A stretch of 64,000 bases of DNA from contig NZ_QEWO01000002.1 of assembly GCF_003402235.1 (NCBI RefSeq), positions 124,001 through 188,000 on the forward strand. The letters run 5' to 3'. The notes beneath the pieces were generated by a model that was not told the origin of the DNA, made no database searches, and saw only the letters and a list, made by a program, of their open reading frames with translations. This DNA comes from Parahaliea mediterranea (GTDB taxonomy: Bacteria > Pseudomonadota > Gammaproteobacteria > Pseudomonadales > Halieaceae). This document shows, one piece after another, positions 38,675 to 47,174 of the stretch; positions within the stretch are counted from its first letter, which is position 1; each line of letters starts with the position of its first letter. A program made the translations under genes and the position numbers.

Positions 38675-38715
38675 GAGTGTTAAATGTGGCCTTTCCTGAT
38701 ATGTGAGGCCGCTAG
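38675..38715. repeat. Short direct repeat C2 flanking the lipase-like gene
   Basis: The second copy of the repeat at 37232-37273, in direct orientation, about 100 bp after the lipase-like gene. Confidence 0.5.
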
Positions 38716-38787
38716 CTAAATCCCGCCTAGAGTCTCAAAACTGGAATACCCCAGCTGAGACTTTCACCTTTATCCAGAAGGGATTTT

Positions 38788-39687
38788 TCAAGGTGGCGTC
38801 CTGCCACAATTTACATAATCTTGATTCGTCATGATGCTCTTAAATCTACATGGGCCGGTGATTTTCGCACCTTCGGAAGCGCCTCCCGCATAGACGCAGT
38901 GAGAAGGATTATTGATATTAGCGGCCCACCCCTCAGGGCACCTAGCTGTATTGGTTTGGCCACCACCTGCCGTACGTTCCTGCGCAGTTTTCTCCTTAAT
39001 TCTCTGGACTGAAGGTGGTATCTGTCTTGGTGTCGAAATTGATGGCAAAGAAATATCTCTCGCTGCTTCTTTTCGCGTCGTTTGCGGCACTTGCACTGCA
39101 TTTTTGGCAGGTTGTACCGCATGGTTTGCGGAAGGAGCCACAGTCCATAGATTGCCATAGAAAGTCACAATACCCAAAAACATCAACACTGCCAGCAGTG
39201 CAATCAATGCATTGGAGTTACTGATTTTTTTAATGGCACTACCAACTACAGGTTGATTAGTATTCGTATGGCCAAGAGCATCCTCGGTGACCCCAAAATC
39301 AGATTCGCGCGTAGATCGTTGCTTGCGAGCAGCTTCTGCGCTATACATCACATGCACCAACGCACATAAAAGCAGCAGAAAAATGCCAAATATTGTGAAA
39401 AATGTCTTTCCTGGCGTGAACATCAGACCACCCAAGCCTCCAACTACACACCAAAACGTCGCTGGCTTTCCCTTCCCTTCAAAAACAATATTTCCAGCCC
39501 AATAGAGGATGCCGATAATGGCTAGAATGGTGAAAACAATAAGGTCGAGGACATTGCCGGAAGGTGATCCCCCACCAGCATCATAAACAATGGCTAAAGG
39601 ATTGCTCCAAGTAGATTCACTGAGGATTGTCGATAGAACCGCAAACACCGCAGCGCTTCTTGGTGAAAAAAGGAAAGCACGCTCCAT
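38788..39687 (-). CDS. Membrane protein with extracytoplasmic Pro/Thr-rich tail
   Basis: 299 residues. Several hydrophobic segments (AAVFAVLSTILSE, LIVFTILAIIGILYWAG, TFWCVVGGLGGLMF, FFTIFGIFLLLLCALVHVMY, ALIALLAVLMFLGIVTFYG) precede a disordered linker (QVPQTTRKEAARDISLPS region). A small Cys-containing C-terminal domain (RCPEGWAANINNPSHCVYAGG, CRFKSIMTNQDYVNC) follows. AAGGAG precedes ATG 39687. The four Cys suggest a disulfide-stabilised periplasmic tip. No family recognised. Confidence 0.6.
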   Translation of the reverse strand: MERAFLFSPRSAAVFAVLSTILSESTWSNPLAIVYDAGGGSPSGNVLDLIVFTILAIIGILYWAGNIVFEGKGKPATFWCVVGGLGGLMFTPGKTFFTIFGIFLLLLCALVHVMYSAEAARKQRSTRESDFGVTEDALGHTNTNQPVVGSAIKKISNSNALIALLAVLMFLGIVTFYGNLWTVAPSANHAVQPAKNAVQVPQTTRKEAARDISLPSISTPRQIPPSVQRIKEKTAQERTAGGGQTNTARCPEGWAANINNPSHCVYAGGASEGAKITGPCRFKSIMTNQDYVNCGRTPP

Positions 39688-39821
39688 TTTTTGCTCCTTC
39701 TTTGGATTTTATTAGCGCATTTTAAGCGTTACATAAAAAGGTCTAAAAATATTAATCCGATATAGTTCAGAAAACAAAGAAAATTTCTAAGGAAATTATA
39801 GCAAGCACATCTAGCAAGAAA

Positions 39822-40445
39822 GTGCGGGTGAATCTAAGAATGAGAAAAGGTGTCTGGAAAAATAGGCGTAACAAGCTTCAGAGGCTGCCCCCCAAGGTTG
39901 CGGGCGTAACGAATGATTGGCGAAATAGTGTCAGTAACGATAGGAAAATAGAACTGTGGCTCATCGCATTAGCCGTATTTATCTCGGTGATTGGCACTAT
40001 CTGGACAGAGTACCGAAGCATGAGACACGACAAGTTATCGGTGCGACCATATCTTCAGCTTAGAGGCTCTGTATTGGTCGAGACCGGCGTATTCGAACAG
40101 AAAATTGTTAATACTGGGCTTGGCCCTGCCATTGTATCGACGTTCAACTTGAGCGTTGATCATATCGATGTGGATGGCTTCCGAAATGCGATCGCCTTGC
40201 TCGAGTCTGGCGCGAATACACGCAGGTGGGAATTTAACGACTTGAAAGAAGGAGCTGTTATCCAGCCGGGGGAAGAAATATTGCTTGTTAGAAAGTCACT
40301 TCTGGATGAGTTTACCGAGGAAGAGTTTTTGCATTACAACGCCTCCTTTAACAAAATCGTTGTGCATATCTGCTACTGCTCTATGTACGGTGAATGCAGG
40401 TCAATTAATCAAGGAGGCTCACTCCCTGTCTGTAAGAGCATATGA
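39822..40445 (+). CDS. Single-pass membrane protein of unknown function
   Basis: A basic N-terminus, one hydrophobic segment (IELWLIALAVFISVIGTIW, about residues 43-61), then a beta-rich domain with VRPYLQLRG and ICYCSMYGECRSI. Proteins with the arrangement TM-'xxVRPxLxL' are common in mobile regions but uncharacterised. The start is uncertain: GTG 39822, GTG 39828 or ATG 39840. 207 residues with the first. Confidence 0.5.
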   Translation: MRVNLRMRKGVWKNRRNKLQRLPPKVAGVTNDWRNSVSNDRKIELWLIALAVFISVIGTIWTEYRSMRHDKLSVRPYLQLRGSVLVETGVFEQKIVNTGLGPAIVSTFNLSVDHIDVDGFRNAIALLESGANTRRWEFNDLKEGAVIQPGEEILLVRKSLLDEFTEEEFLHYNASFNKIVVHICYCSMYGECRSINQGGSLPVCKSI

Positions 40446-40867
40446 CTTCAACTCTGAGGTGTTACCGGCCGCCGGTCTGGCCGATTTTCATTTCTCTTAA
40501 GTTGTGACACCCCCTCCTCCGCATCCCATATGGGTCTCGGTAAATTCGTCCAGCGGTTAAAAGCGCGTGAATTGATTATTTTTTTACCAATTCAGGGAGG
40601 CCCGCATCTTCACTTTAATATCAACAAGTAAGGAAGTACTAACTCTTAGGTGCGGTAAAACAGCCGCACGTCACAGAACACCATCCGCCCCTATCAGGCG
40701 TGAGCAATATGGCCATGCTTAGGATTTGGGAGGCTTCGACGGCCCTCCAAGCGGTCTTTTCTGACTGCGTTTGAATCCCGTTCTCCACCCTATTAACCCC
40801 CATGAAATTCATTTGCTCGGGGTATATATTCTATTCAATGCATGGCCCATACAGAGGACCCGGTCGG
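40446..40867. other. Gap containing dispersed repeat B and possible IS3 trace
   Basis: Holds copy B of the 150-bp repeat. Directly after it, around 40680-40715, is CCATCCGCCCC...GCAATATGGCCATG, which resembles the end of the IS3 fragment at 35147-35184. No gene is supported. Confidence 0.4.
40534..40684. repeat. Dispersed imperfect repeat, copy B
   Basis: The second copy of the 33052-33200 repeat, same orientation, 7.5 kb away. Confidence 0.7.
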
Positions 40868-41317
40868 TCAGTCCGGGCTTGGAATGAGACGACTGGGATA
40901 GCCGTAAACTAATATTACCTTGTTGCCAGCGACGAAAATTGGGTTTCCTTCATCGATCTGGGCTACTGTGAAAATAGCTTCTTTTGATGTTTTTATTACG
41001 TATTCCGTAGCGTTATAGACGTTATTCATTCCCTCAATGGCATCGCCAATTAGTATTCCCCCGACGATGCCCGCAATAATTACGCCTGCGTTGTCGCTAT
41101 TTGCCGCCAATCCTCCACCCGCAAGGCCACCCAACGTTGAACCCCGTCCAGTAGTGTCGTATTGGATGTAGGCTGGCCTAGCAGAAATGACAACGGCATC
41201 AACAGATCGTTGTGCATTTCCTATAGATTCTACCCGGTAACGACCTTGCCCATCGACCGTCGAACAACCGCCTAAGACTGCAATGGTGAGCACTGTCAGA
41301 AATGACAGTGCCTTCAC
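40868..41317 (-). CDS. Glycine-zipper lipoprotein
   Basis: 149 residues from GTG 41317 (a TTG at 41329 is also open). The lipobox is LGGCSTVDG. The middle is a glycine-zipper segment (GGLAGGGLAANSDNAGVIIAGIVGGILIGDAIEG) as in SlyB/Pcp-type outer-membrane lipoproteins. The C-terminus has a small beta domain. It follows another lipoprotein gene 16 bp upstream on the same strand and is probably co-transcribed. Confidence 0.65.
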   Translation of the reverse strand: MKALSFLTVLTIAVLGGCSTVDGQGRYRVESIGNAQRSVDAVVISARPAYIQYDTTGRGSTLGGLAGGGLAANSDNAGVIIAGIVGGILIGDAIEGMNNVYNATEYVIKTSKEAIFTVAQIDEGNPIFVAGNKVILVYGYPSRLIPSPD

Positions 41318-41333
41318 TGGATACGGCAAAGTT

Positions 41334-41894
41334 CTATTCCCCGCTTCCTTCGAACATTGGTTTGGAAAAGTCGGCTTGCTCTAAAAGCTTGATAAAGTCA
41401 GCAATGTTGTTTCGTACGGCTCTATTCCATGATTCCACAGCGCGAGCTTGACCATTCAAGGCGTAACCAGCCGGCACGACACCTTCACTCATAATCTCCT
41501 CCGCAAACAGAAGATCACCCGTCTCTCGGTCAACGATCTCATAAATGGCACCTACAGAAGTGGTCATGGAGGCACCAAATGCTGGGATATCAAACTCAGT
41601 GATACGAACTGATACGTTAACTTTCATTTCCGTGTCATCTGAAAAAATCAAAGACCGGTTGATGGCGTCTTGCAGGCCTTCTTTCCAGACCGGCGGTATC
41701 GTTGCATTAGCTTCGACATTTCGCTGCTGAGATTGCGGAGCGTAACCAACAGTAAGAGATTTCATCTCGGCATTTTTCCGGTTGGTAACCATGCCAACGT
41801 CTTGAACGGTGAAGTCAACAGGCGGAATAGACGCACATCCCGCCATAATGGTTAGTGCGCACGCTGCAAACAAAACTCGAAGGAATGATCTCAT
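41334..41894 (-). CDS. Putative lipoprotein
   Basis: 186 residues with lipoprotein signal and lipobox MAGCASIPP. The mature domain is alpha/beta (VTNRKNAEMKSLTVGYAP, MKVNVSVRITEFDIPAFGA, VGAIYEIVDRETGDLLFAEEI), reminiscent of small outer-membrane lipoproteins of the DUF/TRAP-beta-like type. AAGGAA precedes ATG 41894. First gene of a two-lipoprotein unit. Function unknown. Confidence 0.6.
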   Translation of the reverse strand: MRSFLRVLFAACALTIMAGCASIPPVDFTVQDVGMVTNRKNAEMKSLTVGYAPQSQQRNVEANATIPPVWKEGLQDAINRSLIFSDDTEMKVNVSVRITEFDIPAFGASMTTSVGAIYEIVDRETGDLLFAEEIMSEGVVPAGYALNGQARAVESWNRAVRNNIADFIKLLEQADFSKPMFEGSGE

Positions 41895-42101
41895 TACTGG
41901 ATTCCTTTTCTTGAACTAGATTTCCCTAACAACGGGTTAAGGTAACCATTTATATCTAAGATTGCCAGTGATCGAGAGCTAATGCTTGATCTGTATCAAT
42001 CTCCGCCTATCTAGCTCTGGTCGATAGCTCCATGGTTTGAGCCGCAGCCCTTGATCCAGTTTGTAGCCTTTAAAAATCATGCTGGACAATTAAGCGATAA
42101 A

Positions 42102-42605
42102 TTATTCGTCTACACTGGGAACACCAAACCCACGTCGCACCCAAGCAATACCATGGCCTAGTATTAGAATGACTAACGGAGGGACGACAGCAGAAGCTGT
42201 TCCGATATAACTGAAAAGAGCGCGACTCTCAGTTCGCGCAGCCTGAGCTGCAGACTCTTGCAAGGCAAAAAGTCTTGAAATCGCCAACTTAATTGCCGCC
42301 TCATATTCAAGAGTAACTCTCTCTTGCTCCTCACCGGAAATAGGTGCTCCACCTTTCTCTGCCAATTTCGAGAAGGCTTCATTTTTATCTGATGCTAGAT
42401 CGTCCTTAGTGATCTTAAACCGCTCACCTTCCACGTTGGTGATCGTGGCCTCAAAAGTAAACTTTTGTGCATTTTCAATCGCTCGCTCCTGTGCACGCTT
42501 TACTCCATATTCGATATTGTCGAAGTAAATGATTGGCACAGTAACAGCACAAGTGATCACCCATACCGTAGACAAGAATACCCACAGCCGCATCCATCCG
42601 TTCAC
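42102..42605 (-). CDS. Two-helix membrane protein of unknown function
   Basis: 167 residues. GTG 42605 is chosen because GGAGG stands six bases upstream; longer starts reach into the neighbouring gene. The N-terminal helix (LWVFLSTVWVITCAVTVPIIYF) and C-terminal helix (GTASAVVPPLVILILGHGIAWV) bracket a polar, probably periplasmic helical domain of about 110 residues. It lies 55 bp downstream of the HEPN-like gene on the same strand. Confidence 0.6.
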   Translation of the reverse strand: MNGWMRLWVFLSTVWVITCAVTVPIIYFDNIEYGVKRAQERAIENAQKFTFEATITNVEGERFKITKDDLASDKNEAFSKLAEKGGAPISGEEQERVTLEYEAAIKLAISRLFALQESAAQAARTESRALFSYIGTASAVVPPLVILILGHGIAWVRRGFGVPSVDE

Positions 42606-42660
42606 TATGTACCTCCGTGTGATTCTCGATTCGTCGATATCGCAAAAAACTCGGCTGTCG

Positions 42661-43104
42661 TTAACCAACCCCAAAAGGTTGATGTGGCGCGCAATAATTG
42701 GTCAGCGCTGCCAGCGTGGAGAACATTTCCACCTGCAAGTTTTCGGCATCCTGAATAAACTGCTCCAACTCCTTGGCGGTGATCACCACTTCGCGATTCT
42801 GGTACTTCGCAAAATCCACGGCCAGATCGGTGCCCTCTCGGTTGATGTACACACTAAAAGGGTTATGGACAAATATATTGCGTTTCCCGGCCAGCTCCGC
42901 CGCTCGCCTGAAATGGGCCCTTGCCTCTATCTTTAGATCGTCGGGCGCGTTGCTCCGCTCCACCATCCGTCGCAGTATGTCGAGTCGGCTGCCAAAACTA
43001 AGATTGACGATAAGTTCCTGCATGTTGTCCTGAGAATAGTGGCCTATGAACTCCTGCGTGACATGCTCGACACGGGCGAAGTACAGCACTGACTGCCCGA
43101 GCAA
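42661..43104 (-). CDS. HEPN-like all-helical protein
   Basis: 147 residues from a TTG at 43104; the frame is open upstream to about 43140 without an ATG or good ribosome site, so the 5' end may be lost. The protein is all-helical, with LSFGSRLDILRRMVER followed by ELAGKRNIFVHNPF. This contains R75-x4-H80, the RNxxxH-type signature of HEPN RNases. Many HEPN proteins act in toxin-antitoxin or abortive infection systems; others are structural. It is next to a membrane protein and 186 bp from the nuclease-like gene. Confidence 0.5.
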   Translation of the reverse strand: MLGQSVLYFARVEHVTQEFIGHYSQDNMQELIVNLSFGSRLDILRRMVERSNAPDDLKIEARAHFRRAAELAGKRNIFVHNPFSVYINREGTDLAVDFAKYQNREVVITAKELEQFIQDAENLQVEMFSTLAALTNYCAPHQPFGVG

Positions 43105-43290
43105 GCGAAGCGTAAGGAGTAAGTGGCAAGGAAGTGGTAGCTACTACCGGGATTTCTCGCTCCACCTACTTCCGATTGAAGAAGAATATAGACATGTAAA
43201 CCGTTACTGAAGGCCCCGATAGCTATATAATCTTCAAGTACACATTTAAGATATTGCTTTCGCCTAGAGCCAAACCAAGGAACGACGTAC

Positions 43291-44370
43291 TCAGGCCAAG
43301 GATTTTATCTCCTCTAGTCTATCATCAGATATCAACATAGTTGAGGAACCATCTTCCGAAGACTCAATAGATACACCCTCTCCCATCTGCACAGCCAGTT
43401 CAGTACCATGGTAACTCAGTAGTTTTTCATAGTCTTGTCTTTCTAAAATTTCTACTAATAGTTTGTCAATTGGAAATATGGAAGTGAAATTCTCAAACCG
43501 AAAAGAAATGAGTTTCTCAAAATTCCTGGGGAAAAACGCAGTAAAAGGAACGCCGTTCACTTCAAAAACTACAGAACTGCCAAGCTTCTCTACATTGCCT
43601 AAATCAAGGGGCGAGTTATCGAAGCTGACTACACTACCGCTTCTCCTGACTGCTCTCGCTCGAGACGCAAGCAGCTCTGAAAGCCTCCAGAATCCAGCGA
43701 ATTTTGTCAATTTTGAGTAATAAAATAGTAGTTGGTAAATCAGTAAGTGGCGGGGAAAATCTGAAGGCACATAGTCAGGGTCAACAACCGTCATTTTCGT
43801 TGGTTTACTACCCCGGGGTATCTGACTAATGAACCCGTACTTTGGTGTAGTAACGCCAGATGCAAGTTTCTTATCGAAGATATCATTTCTTGCAGATGAA
43901 ATACTTCCCTTCCTGCCCTTGGCCTCCAGCAAGTAACGCAAGCCATTTTTTTCAAAATAGAAGTCACAACGCTTTCTAGAACCGTCAATTACGTAAAACC
44001 GATTTCTATTTACAGAGAACAGCTTGGAAGCTAGGTCAAGACAAAGACCAACGGCCAGAACCTCCGAAGAGCGCGTTTGAAACTCCGCAGCTTCTTTCTC
44101 ACGGATATAAAAATGTCCATCTTCACGAACACCATCTAGACTCTGAATCAAGTCAATGAGTGAGTTAGTGAAACGTAATATTGAGCTATCAGGAAAGCGT
44201 CCACTGTAGTGGACCATTGCAGAACGAATTATTCGCAGCGGAGTAGTTTTGAAACCAGTACCCTGTATTGTGGCATATGCATTTGTGTCAAACAGCGAAA
44301 TATCTAGAGGATGAGCAGTGGAGTTTTCGAATACCACAGGCACTAATCTTGATTGAGTATACTTTTTCAT
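43291..44370 (-). CDS. PD-(D/E)XK nuclease-like protein
   Basis: 359 residues. The order helix-Glu (E103 in SSEVLAVGLCLDLA), Asp (D136 in KRCDFYFEKNG) and ExK (E149-A-K151 in LRYLLEAKGRKGS) is the restriction-endonuclease active-site layout. The N-terminal 90 residues and C-terminal 180 residues have no recognised domain; the C-terminus is helical/beta with many aromatics. No methyltransferase, helicase or ATPase is adjacent, so it is not a classical R-M system. Possibly a stand-alone defence nuclease. Confidence 0.58.
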   Translation of the reverse strand: MKKYTQSRLVPVVFENSTAHPLDISLFDTNAYATIQGTGFKTTPLRIIRSAMVHYSGRFPDSSILRFTNSLIDLIQSLDGVREDGHFYIREKEAAEFQTRSSEVLAVGLCLDLASKLFSVNRNRFYVIDGSRKRCDFYFEKNGLRYLLEAKGRKGSISSARNDIFDKKLASGVTTPKYGFISQIPRGSKPTKMTVVDPDYVPSDFPRHLLIYQLLFYYSKLTKFAGFWRLSELLASRARAVRRSGSVVSFDNSPLDLGNVEKLGSSVVFEVNGVPFTAFFPRNFEKLISFRFENFTSIFPIDKLLVEILERQDYEKLLSYHGTELAVQMGEGVSIESSEDGSSTMLISDDRLEEIKSLA

Positions 44371-44563
44371 TGTCTAAAGTGCCCTTAATCAATCCCAAAA
44401 TGTAAGTAACTGAGCGTACAGGAGGGTTTGCTTCGAGGCTTCTCGCTTGCTCATCCCGAACACTTTAAAGCAGGAAGGATCAATATACGCCCTGTTAGTG
44501 CAAGGCCTGTAGTAGGATTGTATGCCACTCTTCAATTTGATAAGAATAATCAAGATTCGTGGA

Positions 44564-45643
44564 TCAGGCACATCCTGATCCGCGAATCGATTCACCATCG
44601 ATGCAGACCGCAGTCAGTTCTGTACCCGTAATCATGCATCCGAGGATTCCCTTTCCGGATTGACCACCGCGAATGACCGTGAACGAGGTTTCTACCTTAA
44701 AGACGGATTCAGACATTTTGGTAGAGTTAGTCAGAAGATCAAAATCATCGTCAATATACACGCTAGCTTGAATACCTCTAGAGTAGTGGATGTCTGCATA
44801 GCCAATGCAAGCATCGACAGCCCCACTATCATTGAGATGAGAGAAAGGACTCGCCGCCCTAAGTTCTGATGCGGCCTGCTCTGAAACAACTCGCTCTTGA
44901 ACATCGTTGTAGTGTGCCAGCAACTCAGGCTTCTTAGCCTCATAGTCGTCAAGGACTGGGGCAACAACATTCTTCAAGACATTATCACTATTGGGTAGTG
45001 CGGCGATCATTGGCAGAACGGGGAGCCTATCCTCATTTACGCTGCTCCGAACAGATATGGGATCAAACTCCAAATAGCTAACATAATCTAAATTTAGTTG
45101 CGGGCTAATCTCCACTATATTCCCGTCAGCGTCTATTTTTCGTTCTGTATCTGCGTTCAGATAGTCTCTATAGATTGAATCGATTGAGGAAAGAACTTCG
45201 TCACTATGCTCGATGTCAGTAAGAGTAAAGACCCGGATGTATTTTGTTCCACGCAACGAATCAGCACAACGATGTAGTCCATCGAAATATGCACCGCGCT
45301 GATTCTCCGACATTTTTTTCACCTGCCCATGCAACCACTGGTAGGCGAGATCGTCACTAGAATCGGGGTTCCAAGAATCGAAACCGCTTAGTGTCGTACC
45401 ATACATACCCGGTCGATAGTAGGACTCATGAATACCAATATACCGATTCACGTACTCATTAGATTGGATGGCTTTACAAACATTTTCCTCTGCAAATTCA
45501 CTCCGTTCTGCGTGTCTGCTGAGTGCCCCGAAAAGTCCCGAAACCAGTTGTACTGCAGCATCATCAGAACCCGCAGTGCTTGGTGAGCTAACGCCGACGA
45601 GCGCCGCTATCAACGGTAATGAACGGAGAAAGTTTGATGTCAT
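44564..45643 (-). CDS. Secreted hypothetical protein
   Basis: 359 residues from ATG 45643, with a signal peptide (MTSNFLRSLPLIAALVGVSSPSTAG). The mature protein has few Cys and mixed helices; FDPISVRSSVNEDRLPVLPMI and VVAPVLDDYEAKKPELLAHYND are helical, and the C-terminus is beta-rich (VFKVETSFTVIRGGQSGKGI). No domain recognised. Confidence 0.55.
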   Translation of the reverse strand: MTSNFLRSLPLIAALVGVSSPSTAGSDDAAVQLVSGLFGALSRHAERSEFAEENVCKAIQSNEYVNRYIGIHESYYRPGMYGTTLSGFDSWNPDSSDDLAYQWLHGQVKKMSENQRGAYFDGLHRCADSLRGTKYIRVFTLTDIEHSDEVLSSIDSIYRDYLNADTERKIDADGNIVEISPQLNLDYVSYLEFDPISVRSSVNEDRLPVLPMIAALPNSDNVLKNVVAPVLDDYEAKKPELLAHYNDVQERVVSEQAASELRAASPFSHLNDSGAVDACIGYADIHYSRGIQASVYIDDDFDLLTNSTKMSESVFKVETSFTVIRGGQSGKGILGCMITGTELTAVCIDGESIRGSGCA

Positions 45644-45676
45644 ATTGTGTCCTTGATCATTATTTGCACACTGCAT

Positions 45677-46000
45677 AATGCCCCTTCACCAAGAGCACGC
45701 AGGGAGAAGGTGACAATCCTAATGGCATAAATAGAGAACGTCGACACTTAATCTGCCATAACCTTACCGGGAATTCTGTTGAGCATACTCTCTGTGAGGC
45801 AGCTCACGATTTGGGGCGCTGTCCCAGTCGGCGATTGACAAAGCCAGTTTAAAGTGATGCCGCCTAGAAGTGCGGCAATTTATGCAACTTCTAATGCAAA
45901 GGGGACGATTGAATCGCCTCCCCTTCAAAGCTAGTATTCAACCCAGACCTAGCTGGACGACCACAAGCCACCTCACAGCATCATAAGACCAATTAAAGTA
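45677..46000. other. Gap with stem-loop downstream of the FRG gene
   Basis: Apart from the hairpin at 45900-45925 nothing recognisable is present. Confidence 0.4.
45900..45925 (-). terminator. Possible terminator of the FRG-domain gene
   Basis: AGGGGACGATT-G-AATCGCCTCCCCT is a near-perfect palindrome; on the minus strand it is followed by TTTGC. It is 75 bp beyond the FRG stop. Confidence 0.5.
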
Positions 46001-46882
46001 CTAAGGCTGCACGCTCGAATAGTCAGCCTTAAGTTGCTCAGCAACCTTATCAATCTCAGGGTAAATTGTAGCTTGAGATATTCCTAGCGAAGAAAGTTGC
46101 CCGAGGATTTTCGACTTATTGCGCCTAGGGATAGCCAGACGATTCTCACTAACTACCCAATCGTCATTGATCGTCGCTGGCATTGTCATCTGACCATTAA
46201 CCCCGAACAACAGAAATGCTCCATCTTGCCGGATCACTCTCGGATTGGAGAGAAGAGGCTTCACGAAAACGACCGATTCTAGATGCCGCTTATCGATTCT
46301 TGGCTTGAAGTACGGCTTTTCTCGCTGAATTTCATGAAGTAGGTACTGTATTTGAGTTTCATCGTTGAAGTCATCGATGTCGGTGAGTTGGGGTATTTGA
46401 AAGCTACTTGGACGACGAGCTAAGTTCGATATCACACTTACCGTATCGCTATCGTTGTACTTAATCTGCCGTTTTGGAACTTTGAAAACAACCACTTCAC
46501 CAAAATCTGGGCCATTGTCAGCCTCCAGACAAGCAAAGTAGAGCGCAATCAATGGATTTGCAGTGATATCCAGTAGACGAGTTGGCAAAGAATAGTGCTG
46601 CATTTTGACCAGCATCTGGAAAGTATTGTCGGCTGCATCAAAGTCATTAGGGCATCTCAACACCATCTCTTTAAAGAGGATGTCTTCATTCTCGATCAAC
46701 GAACGATCCCGGTATATTGACGGGACTAGCTGATGTTCATAGTCGGTATGGCCCCTGTAAAATAGCGCCTCGTCACGTGTCGGTTCTATTTTTTCAATAA
46801 TATCAAGTAAAGTGCGGACACTACCGACAGTTTCCGCTCCATCTGGTGTCATTCGTCGTCTACGCCTACGAGCTTCCGGCAT
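46001..46882 (-). CDS. FRG-domain protein
   Basis: 293 residues; GGAGG precedes ATG 46882. The name-giving segment is ALFYRGHTDYEHQLVPSIYR (residues about 39-58), and the second conserved block MQHYSLPTRLLD (94-105) is followed by ANPLIALYFACLE. FRG domains are frequent in prophages and defence-rich islands. Their biochemical activity is not established as far as I know. A C-terminal extension (about residues 180-293) is specific. It is isolated, with a stem-loop beyond the end, so a single-gene function is likely. Confidence 0.78.
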   Translation of the reverse strand: MPEARRRRRRMTPDGAETVGSVRTLLDIIEKIEPTRDEALFYRGHTDYEHQLVPSIYRDRSLIENEDILFKEMVLRCPNDFDAADNTFQMLVKMQHYSLPTRLLDITANPLIALYFACLEADNGPDFGEVVVFKVPKRQIKYNDSDTVSVISNLARRPSSFQIPQLTDIDDFNDETQIQYLLHEIQREKPYFKPRIDKRHLESVVFVKPLLSNPRVIRQDGAFLLFGVNGQMTMPATINDDWVVSENRLAIPRRNKSKILGQLSSLGISQATIYPEIDKVAEQLKADYSSVQP

Positions 46883-47174
46883 GCCACCTCCATGTATTCA
46901 TAAGGCCACTTGAGATATATTATTTTATCTGGTCGCTGAGCGATTATAGTTTGTTTTGTTTTATTGTCACGCACACCTCCCTCATCAAACGTATGCGTGA
47001 TAGTTGGTTTAAAGAAAATTAAATTTTGGTGAAAGTTATGGGCACAGCTCTCCCGCCCGCAGGTGCGAGTATACTTCAACGGGGCTCTTAATGGCCTAAT
47101 TTCTGTTATTTGCTAGCATTGCACGACGTCTCGCGCACACCACCCACTCGCGCGCCGCAGGTGGCCATTAGTAT

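Noticed and set aside
33052-40684. CRISPR array from dispersed repeats
   Set aside because: Repeats are few, long, imperfect and kilobases apart; there are no regular spacers or cas genes.
42606-42674. Longer start of the two-helix membrane protein at 42674
   Set aside because: GTG 42605 has GGAGG at ideal spacing; the longer form would overlap the HEPN-like gene and has no ribosome site.
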